The notes: generated by a model not told the origin, from the sequence alone. Positions 45,377-54,268 are shown, numbered from the stretch's first letter. The stretch: 64,000 nt of DNA from an uncultured Lachnospiraceae bacterium (GCA_934437985.1 CAKSBI010000005.1:1-64000), one strand, 5' to 3'. Made by a program: numbers and translations.

Positions 45377-46315
45377 TTACTTTCTGCCCCTGATTCCGTC
45401 CGGAACAGGTATCTTATCTACAAGTTTTTTTACATATTCATATTCTGAACCGGTGTCTGTCATTAATGCCGGAGAGTATATCATCCTGTGGGTAAGCACA
45501 TCAGCAGATACATTTCTTACGTCATCAGGCAGAACGTATGTTCTGTTATCAATATACGCCATAGCCTGTGACATTTTAACAAGTGCTATTGCAGCCCTTG
45601 GGCTTGCACCAAGGAGTATCTCTTCATCCTCCCTGGTATCCCGCACAATATCGGTTACATAACCCATTATCGGCCTGCTTACCACAACTTTACTTACATC
45701 ATTTCTCATGTTAATAATATCTGCCTCCGATGCCACCGGTGCAATGTTAAAATCGTCCGTACCTGCATTAATGTTGGCTTCTATCATCCTGATCTCTGTC
45801 TCTTTATCAGGATATCCAAGGGACAGCCTTATCATAAATCTGTCAAGCTGTGCCTCCGGCAGCACATAGGTTCCCGCATGCTCAACAGGATTCTGCGTTG
45901 CTATTACCATAAAAAGCTCCGGCAGTCTGTACATTTTTCCATCAATCGTAACCTGCTTTTCCTCCATTGCCTCAAGAAGACTTGCCTGCGTCTTCGGGGA
46001 TGTACGGTTAATCTCATCAGCCATAACTATATTATTCATAATCGCGCCTTTGACAGTCTCAAACCTGCCTGTCCCCATGTTGTATATTGACATTCCGACA
46101 ACATCACTCGGGAGCGTGTCCGGTGTAAACTGTATTCTTGTGAATCCACAGTCAAGCGACTGTGCTATGCCTTTTGCAAGTGTTGTCTTACCAACACCCG
46201 GAACATCTTCAACAAGCAGATGCCCCCCGGCAAGAAGAACTGCAACAACCTTTATTGTTGTTTCCCTCCTGCCGATATATCTGCTTTCTATGCTTTCAAT
46301 AATCTTATTTAACAT
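45377..46315 (-). CDS. MoxR-family AAA+ ATPase
   Basis: A 312-residue MoxR ATPase. Walker A is EDVPGVGKTTLAKGIA, Walker B is VMADEINRTSPKTQASLLEAM, sensor 1 is MVIATQNPVEHAGTYVLPEA, and the lid domain contains LLGASPRAAIALVKMSQAMA. It is expected to act as a chaperone that matures or inserts partner proteins of the same operon. It lies 3 nt after the 651-residue membrane protein gene, which links that unknown protein to the complex. Confidence 0.96.
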   Translation of the reverse strand: MLNKIIESIESRYIGRRETTIKVVAVLLAGGHLLVEDVPGVGKTTLAKGIAQSLDCGFTRIQFTPDTLPSDVVGMSIYNMGTGRFETVKGAIMNNIVMADEINRTSPKTQASLLEAMEEKQVTIDGKMYRLPELFMVIATQNPVEHAGTYVLPEAQLDRFMIRLSLGYPDKETEIRMIEANINAGTDDFNIAPVASEADIINMRNDVSKVVVSRPIMGYVTDIVRDTREDEEILLGASPRAAIALVKMSQAMAYIDNRTYVLPDDVRNVSADVLTHRMIYSPALMTDTGSEYEYVKKLVDKIPVPDGIRGRK

Positions 46316-46318
46316 GCT

Positions 46319-48274
46319 CTACTCCCACCCACATATTGTGTTGCCTAATTTTTGCATTATATTATCGTCATAGTAATAGTTATTACCGAACACAATTGTC
46401 TTCTCATCTGAACTATTATCCATATTAACCTTAACATGAATCTTCACTTTGTCCTTAAGATAATCTGCCTGCCAGTACTTTTCTTCATATAACATCCTTA
46501 TTCCGTCGTCATATTTATTATTGTCAAACTGTCCATATTCAACCGGGGCTTTTGTAATATATATTCCATATTCCTGTATCCTGTCAAAGGCTTCAAATGG
46601 AATGGTGATACTTTTACCGTAATCAAGATAAACCGCATAATTCACACCGACTGAATCAGGTTTAACCATACTTCCTATGTAATATGCATTCTTCTGGTAC
46701 TCAGTCTCCTCGCTTTCAGTTGCATTCTGTACCCGGCATAATACTGCACCCTCGACAGTTATTGTGATTGAATTAATATTATCCCCCGCAGATGCATCTT
46801 CCGCATAATTCACTTCCAGATCCCTGAGGTTATAATAACACTTTCTGTCATATAATGATATTTGTTTTTCACCAACCAGCCCCTCCTGCATATCTGCTTT
46901 AGAAAATGACCTGCTGGCAATCCTATATTCAATCCTGCCATCATCACTCTTAGTTCTCATCGGATGCTTACTTCTGAACAATGTATTATTATATGCGAGA
47001 GTGTCATAGTTGTGAGAACAATAATCTTCATTTTCAAAAAATTTCCAATATTTTTTATATTCCCCTACCATATGCTTTTTACTGTTAAATAATCCCATGC
47101 TGTCAACTGCACTAAGCTTGTATTGCTTCACAGTTTTAAGTGATGGATTTCCCCATTGTTTGAATACCTCCCTTTCTAATTCGTATAAAGTATGATAATG
47201 GTCATATATATCCAACTTCTTTTTATAATTATATTTTATGCCTGCCAGGGTATCCCCATCATGCCCGGGCAGGTCAGCAATACTGAGCTTATATGGTATG
47301 GTTCCGAACGTGTTATCATCTCTCAGATCAGAGTAATACATATCGAATTCAATATACCCGGCTTCATCTACAAGCATACCGGCTACATCAATTATAGTAT
47401 ATTGCGTGTCTGCACACACAAACCTGTATCCCCATTGCGTATTATCAGCATTCCATATTCCAACATCAGTGTTACCCTTCTTATCAGTTTTCAGGCATCT
47501 CTGTGCAAATATTGCAAAGGTATGTCTTTCCGTCTTATCAAATATTCTGTCTGAAATGTTATTCCCTGCAACACAGCCTACGTAGATGAATTCATATTCA
47601 TCAGTTACATAAATAATCTCCGGTTTAAGATCAGCGTTCCTGATACACTCCGCAAGCCTGACATCCCTTGGCTCGTTTAATGACTCTTCTTTATAATAAC
47701 ATCTGCTTGCACAACTACCTGTTAAACATTTCACAATAATATCTTTGTCAGACATGTTCTTATAATCATTGTCTTTATTACTCTTGTCCGAATTGTCCTT
47801 GTTATTGCTGTCACTGTCGTTGTTACTGTCGTTACTGCCATCGCTACTGTTATTATTGCTGTTACTGCCGTTATTATTGATGTTGTCACTATTGCTGTTA
47901 CTGCTATTATTATTGTTGCTGCTGTTATCGTTACTGCCGTCACTATTGTTGTTATATGCGGACTGTTCACTGCCCCCATCCCGGTTACCGTCCCTGCCTG
48001 CCCCCAACTGGTTAACAGCTCCAATACCAAGCTTTCTGACGGCACTGTATGTTCCTCCGAACATAAGTGACATTACCAGTACTGCGAGACTTGCTGCACA
48101 TATCTTTCTTACCCTGAACATACTCTGCATAACAGTTCTTCTGCCGGTGCTGCCTTCGTAACGGTCATCTATCTCGCTGAATATTATATTCCTTGAATAC
48201 GCATCAGGGTTAGTCTTATCAAACGCCCTGGTTATCTGCTCCCTGAATTCCTCCCTGTTAGGTTCAGTGTTCAT
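46319..48274 (-). CDS. membrane protein with poly-Asn/Ser/Asp linker, putative anti-sigma
   Basis: A 651-residue protein of unknown function. The ~55 N-terminal residues are cytoplasmic and charged (TEPNREEFREQITRAFDKTN). One helix follows (ICAASLAVLVMSLMFGG, about 57-75), then about 75 residues made almost only of Asn, Ser, Asp, Gly and Lys. The extracellular region of about 480 residues was not recognised as a known domain. It overlaps the ECF sigma gene by 11 bp, and GGAGGGAGG precedes the ATG. Position and topology argue for an anti-sigma or co-sensor whose outer part may be a client of the MoxR system. DUF4179-like architecture is possible. Confidence 0.7.
   Translation of the reverse strand: MNTEPNREEFREQITRAFDKTNPDAYSRNIIFSEIDDRYEGSTGRRTVMQSMFRVRKICAASLAVLVMSLMFGGTYSAVRKLGIGAVNQLGAGRDGNRDGGSEQSAYNNNSDGSNDNSSNNNNSSNSNSDNINNNGSNSNNNSSDGSNDSNNDSDSNNKDNSDKSNKDNDYKNMSDKDIIVKCLTGSCASRCYYKEESLNEPRDVRLAECIRNADLKPEIIYVTDEYEFIYVGCVAGNNISDRIFDKTERHTFAIFAQRCLKTDKKGNTDVGIWNADNTQWGYRFVCADTQYTIIDVAGMLVDEAGYIEFDMYYSDLRDDNTFGTIPYKLSIADLPGHDGDTLAGIKYNYKKKLDIYDHYHTLYELEREVFKQWGNPSLKTVKQYKLSAVDSMGLFNSKKHMVGEYKKYWKFFENEDYCSHNYDTLAYNNTLFRSKHPMRTKSDDGRIEYRIASRSFSKADMQEGLVGEKQISLYDRKCYYNLRDLEVNYAEDASAGDNINSITITVEGAVLCRVQNATESEETEYQKNAYYIGSMVKPDSVGVNYAVYLDYGKSITIPFEAFDRIQEYGIYITKAPVEYGQFDNNKYDDGIRMLYEEKYWQADYLKDKVKIHVKVNMDNSSDEKTIVFGNNYYYDDNIMQKLGNTICGWE
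47766..47965. repeat. low-complexity trinucleotide-like tract
   Basis: About 200 bp of degenerate GTT/GCT/ACT/GTC triplets (plus strand) encode the Asn/Ser/Asp linker of the 651-residue protein on the minus strand. The tract stays open in other frames, which produces spurious Leu-rich and Thr-rich reading frames. Confidence 0.85.
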
Positions 48275-48794
48275 ACTTCATACCTCCCTCCTGAAGCCCG
48301 CCGGCTTCTTTTTCAAGTTCCTCCTTAAGCCTGCTCCTGGCCCTGGTCAGGCGGCTTCTGACAGTGGACTTTGGCACATGAAGCTCCTTTGCAATCTCGC
48401 TGCTGTCATAGCCAAGATAATAATACATATACACGGGTATCTTATATTTGTCAGGAAGCTTCATTATCATCTCAAGCATTGTATCATGTTCATACTCTGC
48501 CGAAGGCTGTATATGGTCATAATCCTCTATACTCTCCCTCTTGCGCCACCAGCTTTTTAACTGGTCCTTGCATACATTACCTGCTGTAACAATAAGCCAC
48601 GCCCTGATCTTCTTTGCACTCACTACCGGGTCTGCATCTGCAAATGCGTCCTTCTTGCTGCCACTATATTTCATATATCTGAGAAATGTCTCCTGCAGCG
48701 CATCCTCTGCCTCCGCATTATTCCTCATATAAGCAAGACAAATATGCCACACGGTATTAAATTCCCGCTCATAAATTGCTCTTGTATCCTCCAA
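48264..48794 (-). CDS. ECF-type RNA polymerase sigma factor
   Basis: A 176-residue SigW/CnrH-like sigma factor. Region 2 has EREFNTVWHICLAYMRNNAE, AEDALQETFLRYMKYSG and IRAWLIVTAGNVCKDQLKSWWRK. Region 4 has LPDKYKIPVYMYYYLGYDSS and KSTVRSRLTRARSRLKEEL. It heads a five-gene minus-strand set: sigma, unknown membrane protein, MoxR, DUF58, transglutaminase. An unrelated second ECF gene follows the set. GGGGGAG lies about 8 nt before the ATG. Confidence 0.94.
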   Translation of the reverse strand: MEDTRAIYEREFNTVWHICLAYMRNNAEAEDALQETFLRYMKYSGSKKDAFADADPVVSAKKIRAWLIVTAGNVCKDQLKSWWRKRESIEDYDHIQPSAEYEHDTMLEMIMKLPDKYKIPVYMYYYLGYDSSEIAKELHVPKSTVRSRLTRARSRLKEELEKEAGGLQEGGMKYEH

Positions 48795-48865
48795 TACGGC
48801 TCTCCCCCTTTATCACTTGTCTATATAATAAACGATACAGGATGGCAATACGACGCATAATAATA

Positions 48866-48883
48866 GCGCCTTACATAAGGCGC
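48866..48883 (-). terminator. hairpin at the end of the rRNA methyltransferase gene
   Basis: GCGCCTTA-CA-TAAGGCGC is an 8-bp perfect stem overlapping the TAA stop of the methyltransferase gene. On the minus strand it is followed by TATTATTATG rather than a T run, so it is a probable but weak terminator. Confidence 0.55.
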
Positions 48884-50262
48884 CATCCACTATGATACTT
48901 ATTCTTGAAGCTGCTGCCGGTGCATTTACCCCATCCAAGCGGAAATCCGTCAACACACAGCAGCGTCCATCCTTTATATACAGCCTCCTTCTCCGTGAGT
49001 ATAATAGTCTCACCCTTAAGATATCTGCGTACACGTTCATCATCAGCCGGAAGCGATACCGTCTTTTTGAACCTGCCCCGCCCGATTGCCATTGCAAGTG
49101 ACTGGCTTGGTTCAAACCTGCCCTTAAGGCAGTCACCAAGATACAATCCATTGCGGAGAAACCGCATACCCTTAAGTCCCTGCATACCGTCAGCCATATA
49201 AAACAGCCTGTCACCCTGCAGCTCAAGCCTTGTCTCATCTATTTCATAGTCAAGGTCTTTCGCAAACTCAAAAAAATAATCAAGTGAAGCTGCCTGCTTA
49301 TGTACCTTCCGGGCTTTCGGCTTCGCCTTTGCCCCAACGGCTTCATTACCAGACTTTCTGAACATAGCAAGGAAATGCCCTTCACCGTTCATTCTGTGCG
49401 GCCAGATGCGGACACACTTTTTCAGATTCTCATTGCCGGTCGTTCCCCACTCAGGCCTTCCACAGTCAAAGCCCCCGTAACCCTCCATATCAACAAGCTC
49501 CATGTCAGGACAATTCCCAAGCAGGAATTCTACCGCCTGCTCATCCTCTTCCGGGGAAAATGTACAGGTCGAATAAAGCATATATCCACCGGGCTTAAGC
49601 ATCCTGACCGCCGGAATTATAATCTCACGCTGAAGCTTCGCATAAAATTCCACACCATTATGCTCATAAGCCCTCATAACCGCAGGATCTTTTCTGAACA
49701 TTCCTTCACCCGAACATGGCGCATCCATTAGAATCTTGTCAAAGAATCCTTCAAAATATCCTGACAGCCTGTCCGGGGTTTCACTAACTACAAATGTATT
49801 ACCAATTCCAAACAGTTCGATATTTTTCAGCAATGCCCTGGCTCTTGATGCACTTACATCATTGGCAACTAAAACACCTTTGCCCTTAAGCCTGGCACCA
49901 AGCTCGGTAGCCTTACCGCCAGGTGCTGCACACAGATCAAGCACCGCATCACCAGGTTCTACAGGAAGTCTTGAAGCAGGTGTCATCGCACTGGGCTCCT
50001 GCAGATAATACAGACCGGCATGGTAATACGGATGCTTGGCAGGCTGTACCTCATCACCGTTATAATAATATCCATTAGGTATCCACGGAATCTTCTTAAT
50101 CTCAAACGGACAAATCTTCTCAAACTCCCCACAGGTTATCTTAGAGGTGTTAACCCTCATCCCATACAAACGTGCATCATCATAGCTTGCAAGAAAATCC
50201 GCATATTCCTTATCCCCAAGCAGCTCCTTCATCCTGGCCGCAAAATGTGCAGGTATATTCAT
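48871..50262 (-). CDS. RsmF/NOL1-type rRNA cytosine-C5 methyltransferase
   Basis: A 463-residue SAM-dependent methyltransferase. Motif I is VLDLCAAPGGKATELGARLK (about 107). Motif IV, with one catalytic Cys, is MDAPCSGEGMFRKDP (about 180). Motif VI, with the other, is YSTCTFSPEEDEQAVEF (about 231). The C-terminal ~170 residues carry an RNA-binding domain as in RsmF/YebU-like proteins of Firmicutes. It methylates 16S rRNA (C1407 or a related site), which cannot be fixed from sequence alone. It is a single-gene unit; the ribosome site is a weak AAAGGATAATTGG. Confidence 0.9.
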   Translation of the reverse strand: MNIPAHFAARMKELLGDKEYADFLASYDDARLYGMRVNTSKITCGEFEKICPFEIKKIPWIPNGYYYNGDEVQPAKHPYYHAGLYYLQEPSAMTPASRLPVEPGDAVLDLCAAPGGKATELGARLKGKGVLVANDVSASRARALLKNIELFGIGNTFVVSETPDRLSGYFEGFFDKILMDAPCSGEGMFRKDPAVMRAYEHNGVEFYAKLQREIIIPAVRMLKPGGYMLYSTCTFSPEEDEQAVEFLLGNCPDMELVDMEGYGGFDCGRPEWGTTGNENLKKCVRIWPHRMNGEGHFLAMFRKSGNEAVGAKAKPKARKVHKQAASLDYFFEFAKDLDYEIDETRLELQGDRLFYMADGMQGLKGMRFLRNGLYLGDCLKGRFEPSQSLAMAIGRGRFKKTVSLPADDERVRRYLKGETIILTEKEAVYKGWTLLCVDGFPLGWGKCTGSSFKNKYHSGWRLM

Positions 50263-50339
50263 AAAACCAATTATCCTTTCAGCAAATCAATCAATAAAGC
50301 AAATAATAAATAAACTATCAACCGGTAACCCCACGGCTT

Positions 50340-51458
50340 CTACTTAAGATTCTCCGGGTTCAGGCACTCCAGTTCAGGGATTACGAATAACCCATCCTTT
50401 CTGACCAGGACATCATCAAAATAAATCTCGCCTCCGCCATATTCAGGGGTCATGATCAGTACAAGATCCCAGTGAACCGAGGATTCATTTCCATTAGGCG
50501 CCTCATCATATGCGTTACCCGGCGTAAAATGAATCGAACCCATTATTTTCTCGTCAAACAATATATCCTTCATCGGACTGGTTACATAAGGATTAACACC
50601 TATCGCAAATTCACCAACATATCTTGCCCCGGCATCGGTATCAAGTATCTCATTCAGCTTGTCAGTATGGTTGGCAGCCGCATTTACAATCTTACCATTA
50701 ACAAATTCAAGACGTACATCCTCAAAGGTTATGCCCTGATATAATGATGGTGTATTGTAACATATAACGCCATTAACCGAATCTCTGACAGGCGCCGTGA
50801 ATACCTCCCCATCCGGAATATTCATCCTTCCGGCACATGGTATAGCAGGAATATCCTTAATTGAAAATGTAATATCGGTTCCGCTGCCACTCGTCAGCCT
50901 TACCTTATCAGTCCTGTCCATAAGCCTGCGAAGCGGTTCCATAGCCTTTTCCATCTTACTGTAATCAAGGTTACATACATTAAAATAAAAGTCTTCAAAT
51001 GCATCAACACTTGTATCGGACAGCTGTGCCATTGCCGCATTCGGATATCTGAGTACTACCCAGCGTGTCTTCTTTACACGGATATCAGTATGCACAGGCT
51101 TTCTGTAGATAAGCTCATACATCTGCATCTTATCAGCCGGGACATCTGACAGCTCAGCAACATTTTCTGTTCCTCGTATTGCAACATAACAGTCCATCCG
51201 TTCCATCTCCCGGCAGTCACGCTCTGCCATAAGTTCAAGCTGCTCCTTTGTACACCCAAGAAGCATCTCCCTTAAAACCCTCTGGCTTGTATAATGTGGG
51301 AATGCCATTCCACCGGCATTATACACCTCTTTAATAATCTGCCTTGCAAGCGGCTCCGTATCTGCCCCGATATAATCTACATATACTTTGTCACCGGCGC
51401 CAACCTCCATAGAATAATTAACAAGATTCTTTGCCAGCTTTACAATTCTCTCATCCAT
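50340..51458 (-). CDS. M29 family aminopeptidase
   Basis: A 372-residue peptidase of the AmpS/PepS (M29) type. Recognisable parts are RQIIKEVYNAGGMAFPHYTS, SGSGTDITFSIKD, IPDGEVFTAPVRDSVNGVI, and the metal-binding C-terminus with AYDEAPNGNESSVHWDLV and GGEIYFDDVLVRKDG. It is slightly shorter than the 410-residue Bacillus AmpS. Intracellular; it releases N-terminal amino acids from peptides. GGAGGAG precedes the ATG. A perfect palindrome matching the Rex operator lies about 40-65 bp upstream. Confidence 0.9.
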   Translation of the reverse strand: MDERIVKLAKNLVNYSMEVGAGDKVYVDYIGADTEPLARQIIKEVYNAGGMAFPHYTSQRVLREMLLGCTKEQLELMAERDCREMERMDCYVAIRGTENVAELSDVPADKMQMYELIYRKPVHTDIRVKKTRWVVLRYPNAAMAQLSDTSVDAFEDFYFNVCNLDYSKMEKAMEPLRRLMDRTDKVRLTSGSGTDITFSIKDIPAIPCAGRMNIPDGEVFTAPVRDSVNGVICYNTPSLYQGITFEDVRLEFVNGKIVNAAANHTDKLNEILDTDAGARYVGEFAIGVNPYVTSPMKDILFDEKIMGSIHFTPGNAYDEAPNGNESSVHWDLVLIMTPEYGGGEIYFDDVLVRKDGLFVIPELECLNPENLK

Positions 51459-51499
51459 AATAACTCCTCCATACTAACATACTAATTATCATCCATCAT

Positions 51500-51523
51500 G
51501 TATTGTTAAAATCTTAACAATAC
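51500..51523. promoter_or_regulatory. perfect palindrome, candidate Rex operator
   Basis: GTATTGTTAA-AATC-TTAACAATAC is a perfect 10-bp inverted repeat. Its core TTGTTAAAATCTTAACAA (51503-51520) fits the clostridial Rex consensus TTGTTAANNNNTTAACAA at every fixed position. It overlaps the likely -35 region of the aminopeptidase gene (a GATAAT -10-like hexamer lies downstream on the minus strand). It is also 15 nt past the stop of the preceding gene, so it could instead be a terminator stem, but no T run follows on either strand. Confidence 0.55.
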
Positions 51524-51537
51524 GGCTATACCATCAG

Positions 51538-54069
51538 TTACCTTGCAACACTTATAAATACATTGCCTGCACTGCCAAACATACTGTCTGCAGCCGTATG
51601 AAGCATCGTCTGTGAAGCACCGGTCACAGGATCATATATAGTAACAGAATTAGCTGTATATGCAGTAATAATAACTGCATGGTTATCATCAAGCATGCCT
51701 ATCACCGGTCTGTCACCGCTTACATAATATAACACCTCGTCAAAGCTGCAGCCTGTCAGATTAACTGCATTATCAGTATATTTTCCAAGAATATCAAGGA
51801 TAGATTCATCCCTTCCCTTGATATCTTTTATGTCAGCAGAAACATGTACTGCCCCAAGAAGCATATATGCACATGCCTCCATACTATTAATATCAGATGA
51901 TGCTTTAATATTCTCAATACCTGCAATTATATGCGAATTGTATCTTCCTCCACGCTCCCATATAAGCTGGTTATTATTGTCTATTACGACACCCTGCTCA
52001 GCATCGGCATACACGATAGCATCGGCTGGTGATGTATATGCTGCCTTAATGTCACCCTTTGCATATACATAATACCTTATATCAGTTCCTGTATCCTCAA
52101 GATATATCGGGTGCTCCTGCGTCACATAATAATTATTGGTAACAGTGTATTCAGGAACGCCAGGCATTTTAAATGATGCCGGAAGGTCAATATACCACTC
52201 CGTAAGTGCCTTCCTGGTTACACGCGAAGTAAGCTTGACAGCGCCGGACTGTGCCTGGATCCTGTTAAGGATATTATCCCCCGAAACCTTGCGGTATACT
52301 CCATTTTTCTTCTTACATATGTCCATATACACTACATTACCGTCAACCTTTGCATTAACGATATAGCAGCCCTTTTTCTTATAAGACTTAACAACACTGC
52401 CATCTGCACCGACTATATTAATATTCCTAAGGGCATATATCTTCTGTCCTTCAGCAGTAGTACCGACATCCTTATCCCTGCCGGTTCCATATACTACATT
52501 GGAACCGATAACACCCGTCAGCTGTACATATTCTCCCTCACCCGCATTAATGCTGACCTTGGAACCTGAATCCATATTAAGGATACATATCTCTCTTGCA
52601 AGACCATCCTCTGATGGTGTCTCCCACACATAAGAATTAATATCCTTTATAACCATATAATCATCCTCACCAAGCCCATTTACAATACATGTAAGCCTGT
52701 CCGCAGTTATACTATAGGAATATATACTGTTGTTAATTGAAAAATAAAATACATTACCCGAATTAATGTAACAATACTTTTCAAATTCCTGTTTTAATAT
52801 CTGGTATGTCATATTAAACGGAATATACAGAAGCTCCGAAGTAACATTGTCCGACATACTGTATTGGTACAGGACTACGGCAACCTTTCCCTCATATGAA
52901 CCATGCGCAATATATCCATATACGGCAAAGCACAGATTACCTTCTTCATCTATCGAAAGAATATGGGTATCCTGCTGCCTGTACAGCTTATGTTCATAGT
53001 CATCGTCATTAATATACTGGGAGTAAATCTTATTAATCTTATTTTCCATAAGGTCATATGTGTACAGATTGCCTCCCCGGGTAAATGCAGCTCTTGTATT
53101 GGCATTATTGGAAACAAGCTCAATATCCTTCGTCTGGCTTATGCCAAGCTTGAGCTGGCTCTTCTTCACACTCGTCAGTGATACGTCATATTCAGCTTCT
53201 GTCTCACGCTCAAACCACAAAAGGTACGACCGTCCGGCTGTATATTTTACACGATAATACTCTTTTACGTAAAATGTTTCTATTCCTGTCGGCATCTTAA
53301 TCCTTGCATAATATGCCAGTGAAACAGCTGCTGTCTCCATATTATATTCCTTCACAACCGGAATGATATCGGTAAGGATTACCGGTTCAAAACTTCCCCA
53401 GGTAATGTTCTCGTAGCTGGAGTTAAGATCAACAAACGCAAGTGATGAGTTATCTGCAGCAGGGTCAGGCTCAATATATGATGTCAGCTTTTCATCCTTA
53501 GCAATAGTCATATTGTGGATATCGTTAACAAAGTCAAGCTTCTCACTAAAATTGCTGTCCTCAGCATAATACTTAAGTCTCGTATAATATCCAATCTTCT
53601 TACTGACATCCGTAACCAGAATCATCTTAAGTGTATATTCAGTACTCGGCTTAAAATTAACATCAAACTTAAGCTTAGCTGACTTGTGCTCATCTTTTCC
53701 TATCTCAAACGCACTGACTGCACCCGAATCAATAAGCTCATTAGTCGTTACAAGCCTTACCTCGTAATTCAGCTTATTAACAGGCGTACTAAATTCATCA
53801 ATATTGACCGTAACAGACTTACTCTCATCTAACGGAGTAATAGACTCCCTTATCGAACTGGCAGCCATATTACCACTGTAACCATACAGCCTGTTGATCC
53901 GGTGGCTCTGCGAGTTTATCTCTATAATTGGAAATGACTCACCTGTCTGGGATACAACCTCGTCAGAATCCCCGCCAATCTTAACCTCTTTTATATTATA
54001 GCTGAACCCAAGCAGTGCCACGACAAATATTATTATGAGTCCAAGTAACTTGTATATATGTTTAAGCAT
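51538..54069 (-). CDS. membrane-anchored propeller-like protein with C39-like C-terminal domain
   Basis: An 843-residue protein of unknown function. One N-terminal helix (YKLLGLIIIFVVALLGFSY) anchors an extracellular body. Residues 60-200 are beta-rich (Ig-like). Residues 300-600 read like a WD/YVTN-type propeller (recurrent strand pairs such as GNLYTYDLMENKINKIY and GNLCFAVYGYIAHG). The last ~130 residues resemble a C39-like papain-fold peptidase: a Cys in SMEACAYMLLGA (about 731), a His in DDNHAVIITAYTANSV (about 793) and an Asp in TIYDPVTG (about 806). The usual Gly after the Cys is replaced by Ala, so activity is uncertain. GGAG precedes the ATG. Confidence 0.6.
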   Translation of the reverse strand: MLKHIYKLLGLIIIFVVALLGFSYNIKEVKIGGDSDEVVSQTGESFPIIEINSQSHRINRLYGYSGNMAASSIRESITPLDESKSVTVNIDEFSTPVNKLNYEVRLVTTNELIDSGAVSAFEIGKDEHKSAKLKFDVNFKPSTEYTLKMILVTDVSKKIGYYTRLKYYAEDSNFSEKLDFVNDIHNMTIAKDEKLTSYIEPDPAADNSSLAFVDLNSSYENITWGSFEPVILTDIIPVVKEYNMETAAVSLAYYARIKMPTGIETFYVKEYYRVKYTAGRSYLLWFERETEAEYDVSLTSVKKSQLKLGISQTKDIELVSNNANTRAAFTRGGNLYTYDLMENKINKIYSQYINDDDYEHKLYRQQDTHILSIDEEGNLCFAVYGYIAHGSYEGKVAVVLYQYSMSDNVTSELLYIPFNMTYQILKQEFEKYCYINSGNVFYFSINNSIYSYSITADRLTCIVNGLGEDDYMVIKDINSYVWETPSEDGLAREICILNMDSGSKVSINAGEGEYVQLTGVIGSNVVYGTGRDKDVGTTAEGQKIYALRNINIVGADGSVVKSYKKKGCYIVNAKVDGNVVYMDICKKKNGVYRKVSGDNILNRIQAQSGAVKLTSRVTRKALTEWYIDLPASFKMPGVPEYTVTNNYYVTQEHPIYLEDTGTDIRYYVYAKGDIKAAYTSPADAIVYADAEQGVVIDNNNQLIWERGGRYNSHIIAGIENIKASSDINSMEACAYMLLGAVHVSADIKDIKGRDESILDILGKYTDNAVNLTGCSFDEVLYYVSGDRPVIGMLDDNHAVIITAYTANSVTIYDPVTGASQTMLHTAADSMFGSAGNVFISVAR

Positions 54070-54146
54070 ACAGACCGCTCCTATACTTACTGTATTATTA
54101 TATCTTTAATTATTGGTATATCTTACTTATTTTATATGCTACTGAT

Positions 54147-54194
54147 AAAAAAAACAAGGTACAACCACGAAATAAATAGTTATTTCTCCCCTTG
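54147..54194 (-). terminator. hairpin plus T8 on the minus strand, role unclear
   Basis: Minus strand CAAGG (54194-54190) pairs with CCTTG (54159-54155), enclosing a second hairpin GAAATAA/TTATTTC, and is followed by eight Ts (54154-54147). It lies about 80 bp upstream of the 843-residue protein gene and could be a leader attenuator or a backup terminator for transcription from further upstream. Confidence 0.45.
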
Positions 54195-54220
54195 CTTTTC
54201 CCGTATTATACAATTATAAT
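54192..54220 (+). promoter_or_regulatory. sigmaA promoter of the small acidic protein gene
   Basis: TTGCTT (54192-54197), a 17-nt spacer and TATAAT (54215-54220). The palindrome TGGAA-TTAACG-TTCCA lies at about 54226-54241, close to the start point, and could be an operator. Confidence 0.7.
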
Positions 54221-54268
54221 AAAAATGGAATTAACGTTCCATAATATATGCAGGAAGGGAGTTTTACT

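Noticed and set aside
47769..48161. A Leu/Ser-rich plus-strand frame of 130 codons that looks like a membrane protein
   Set aside because: It is the antisense of the poly-Asn/Ser/Asp tract, a by-product of triplet-like composition.
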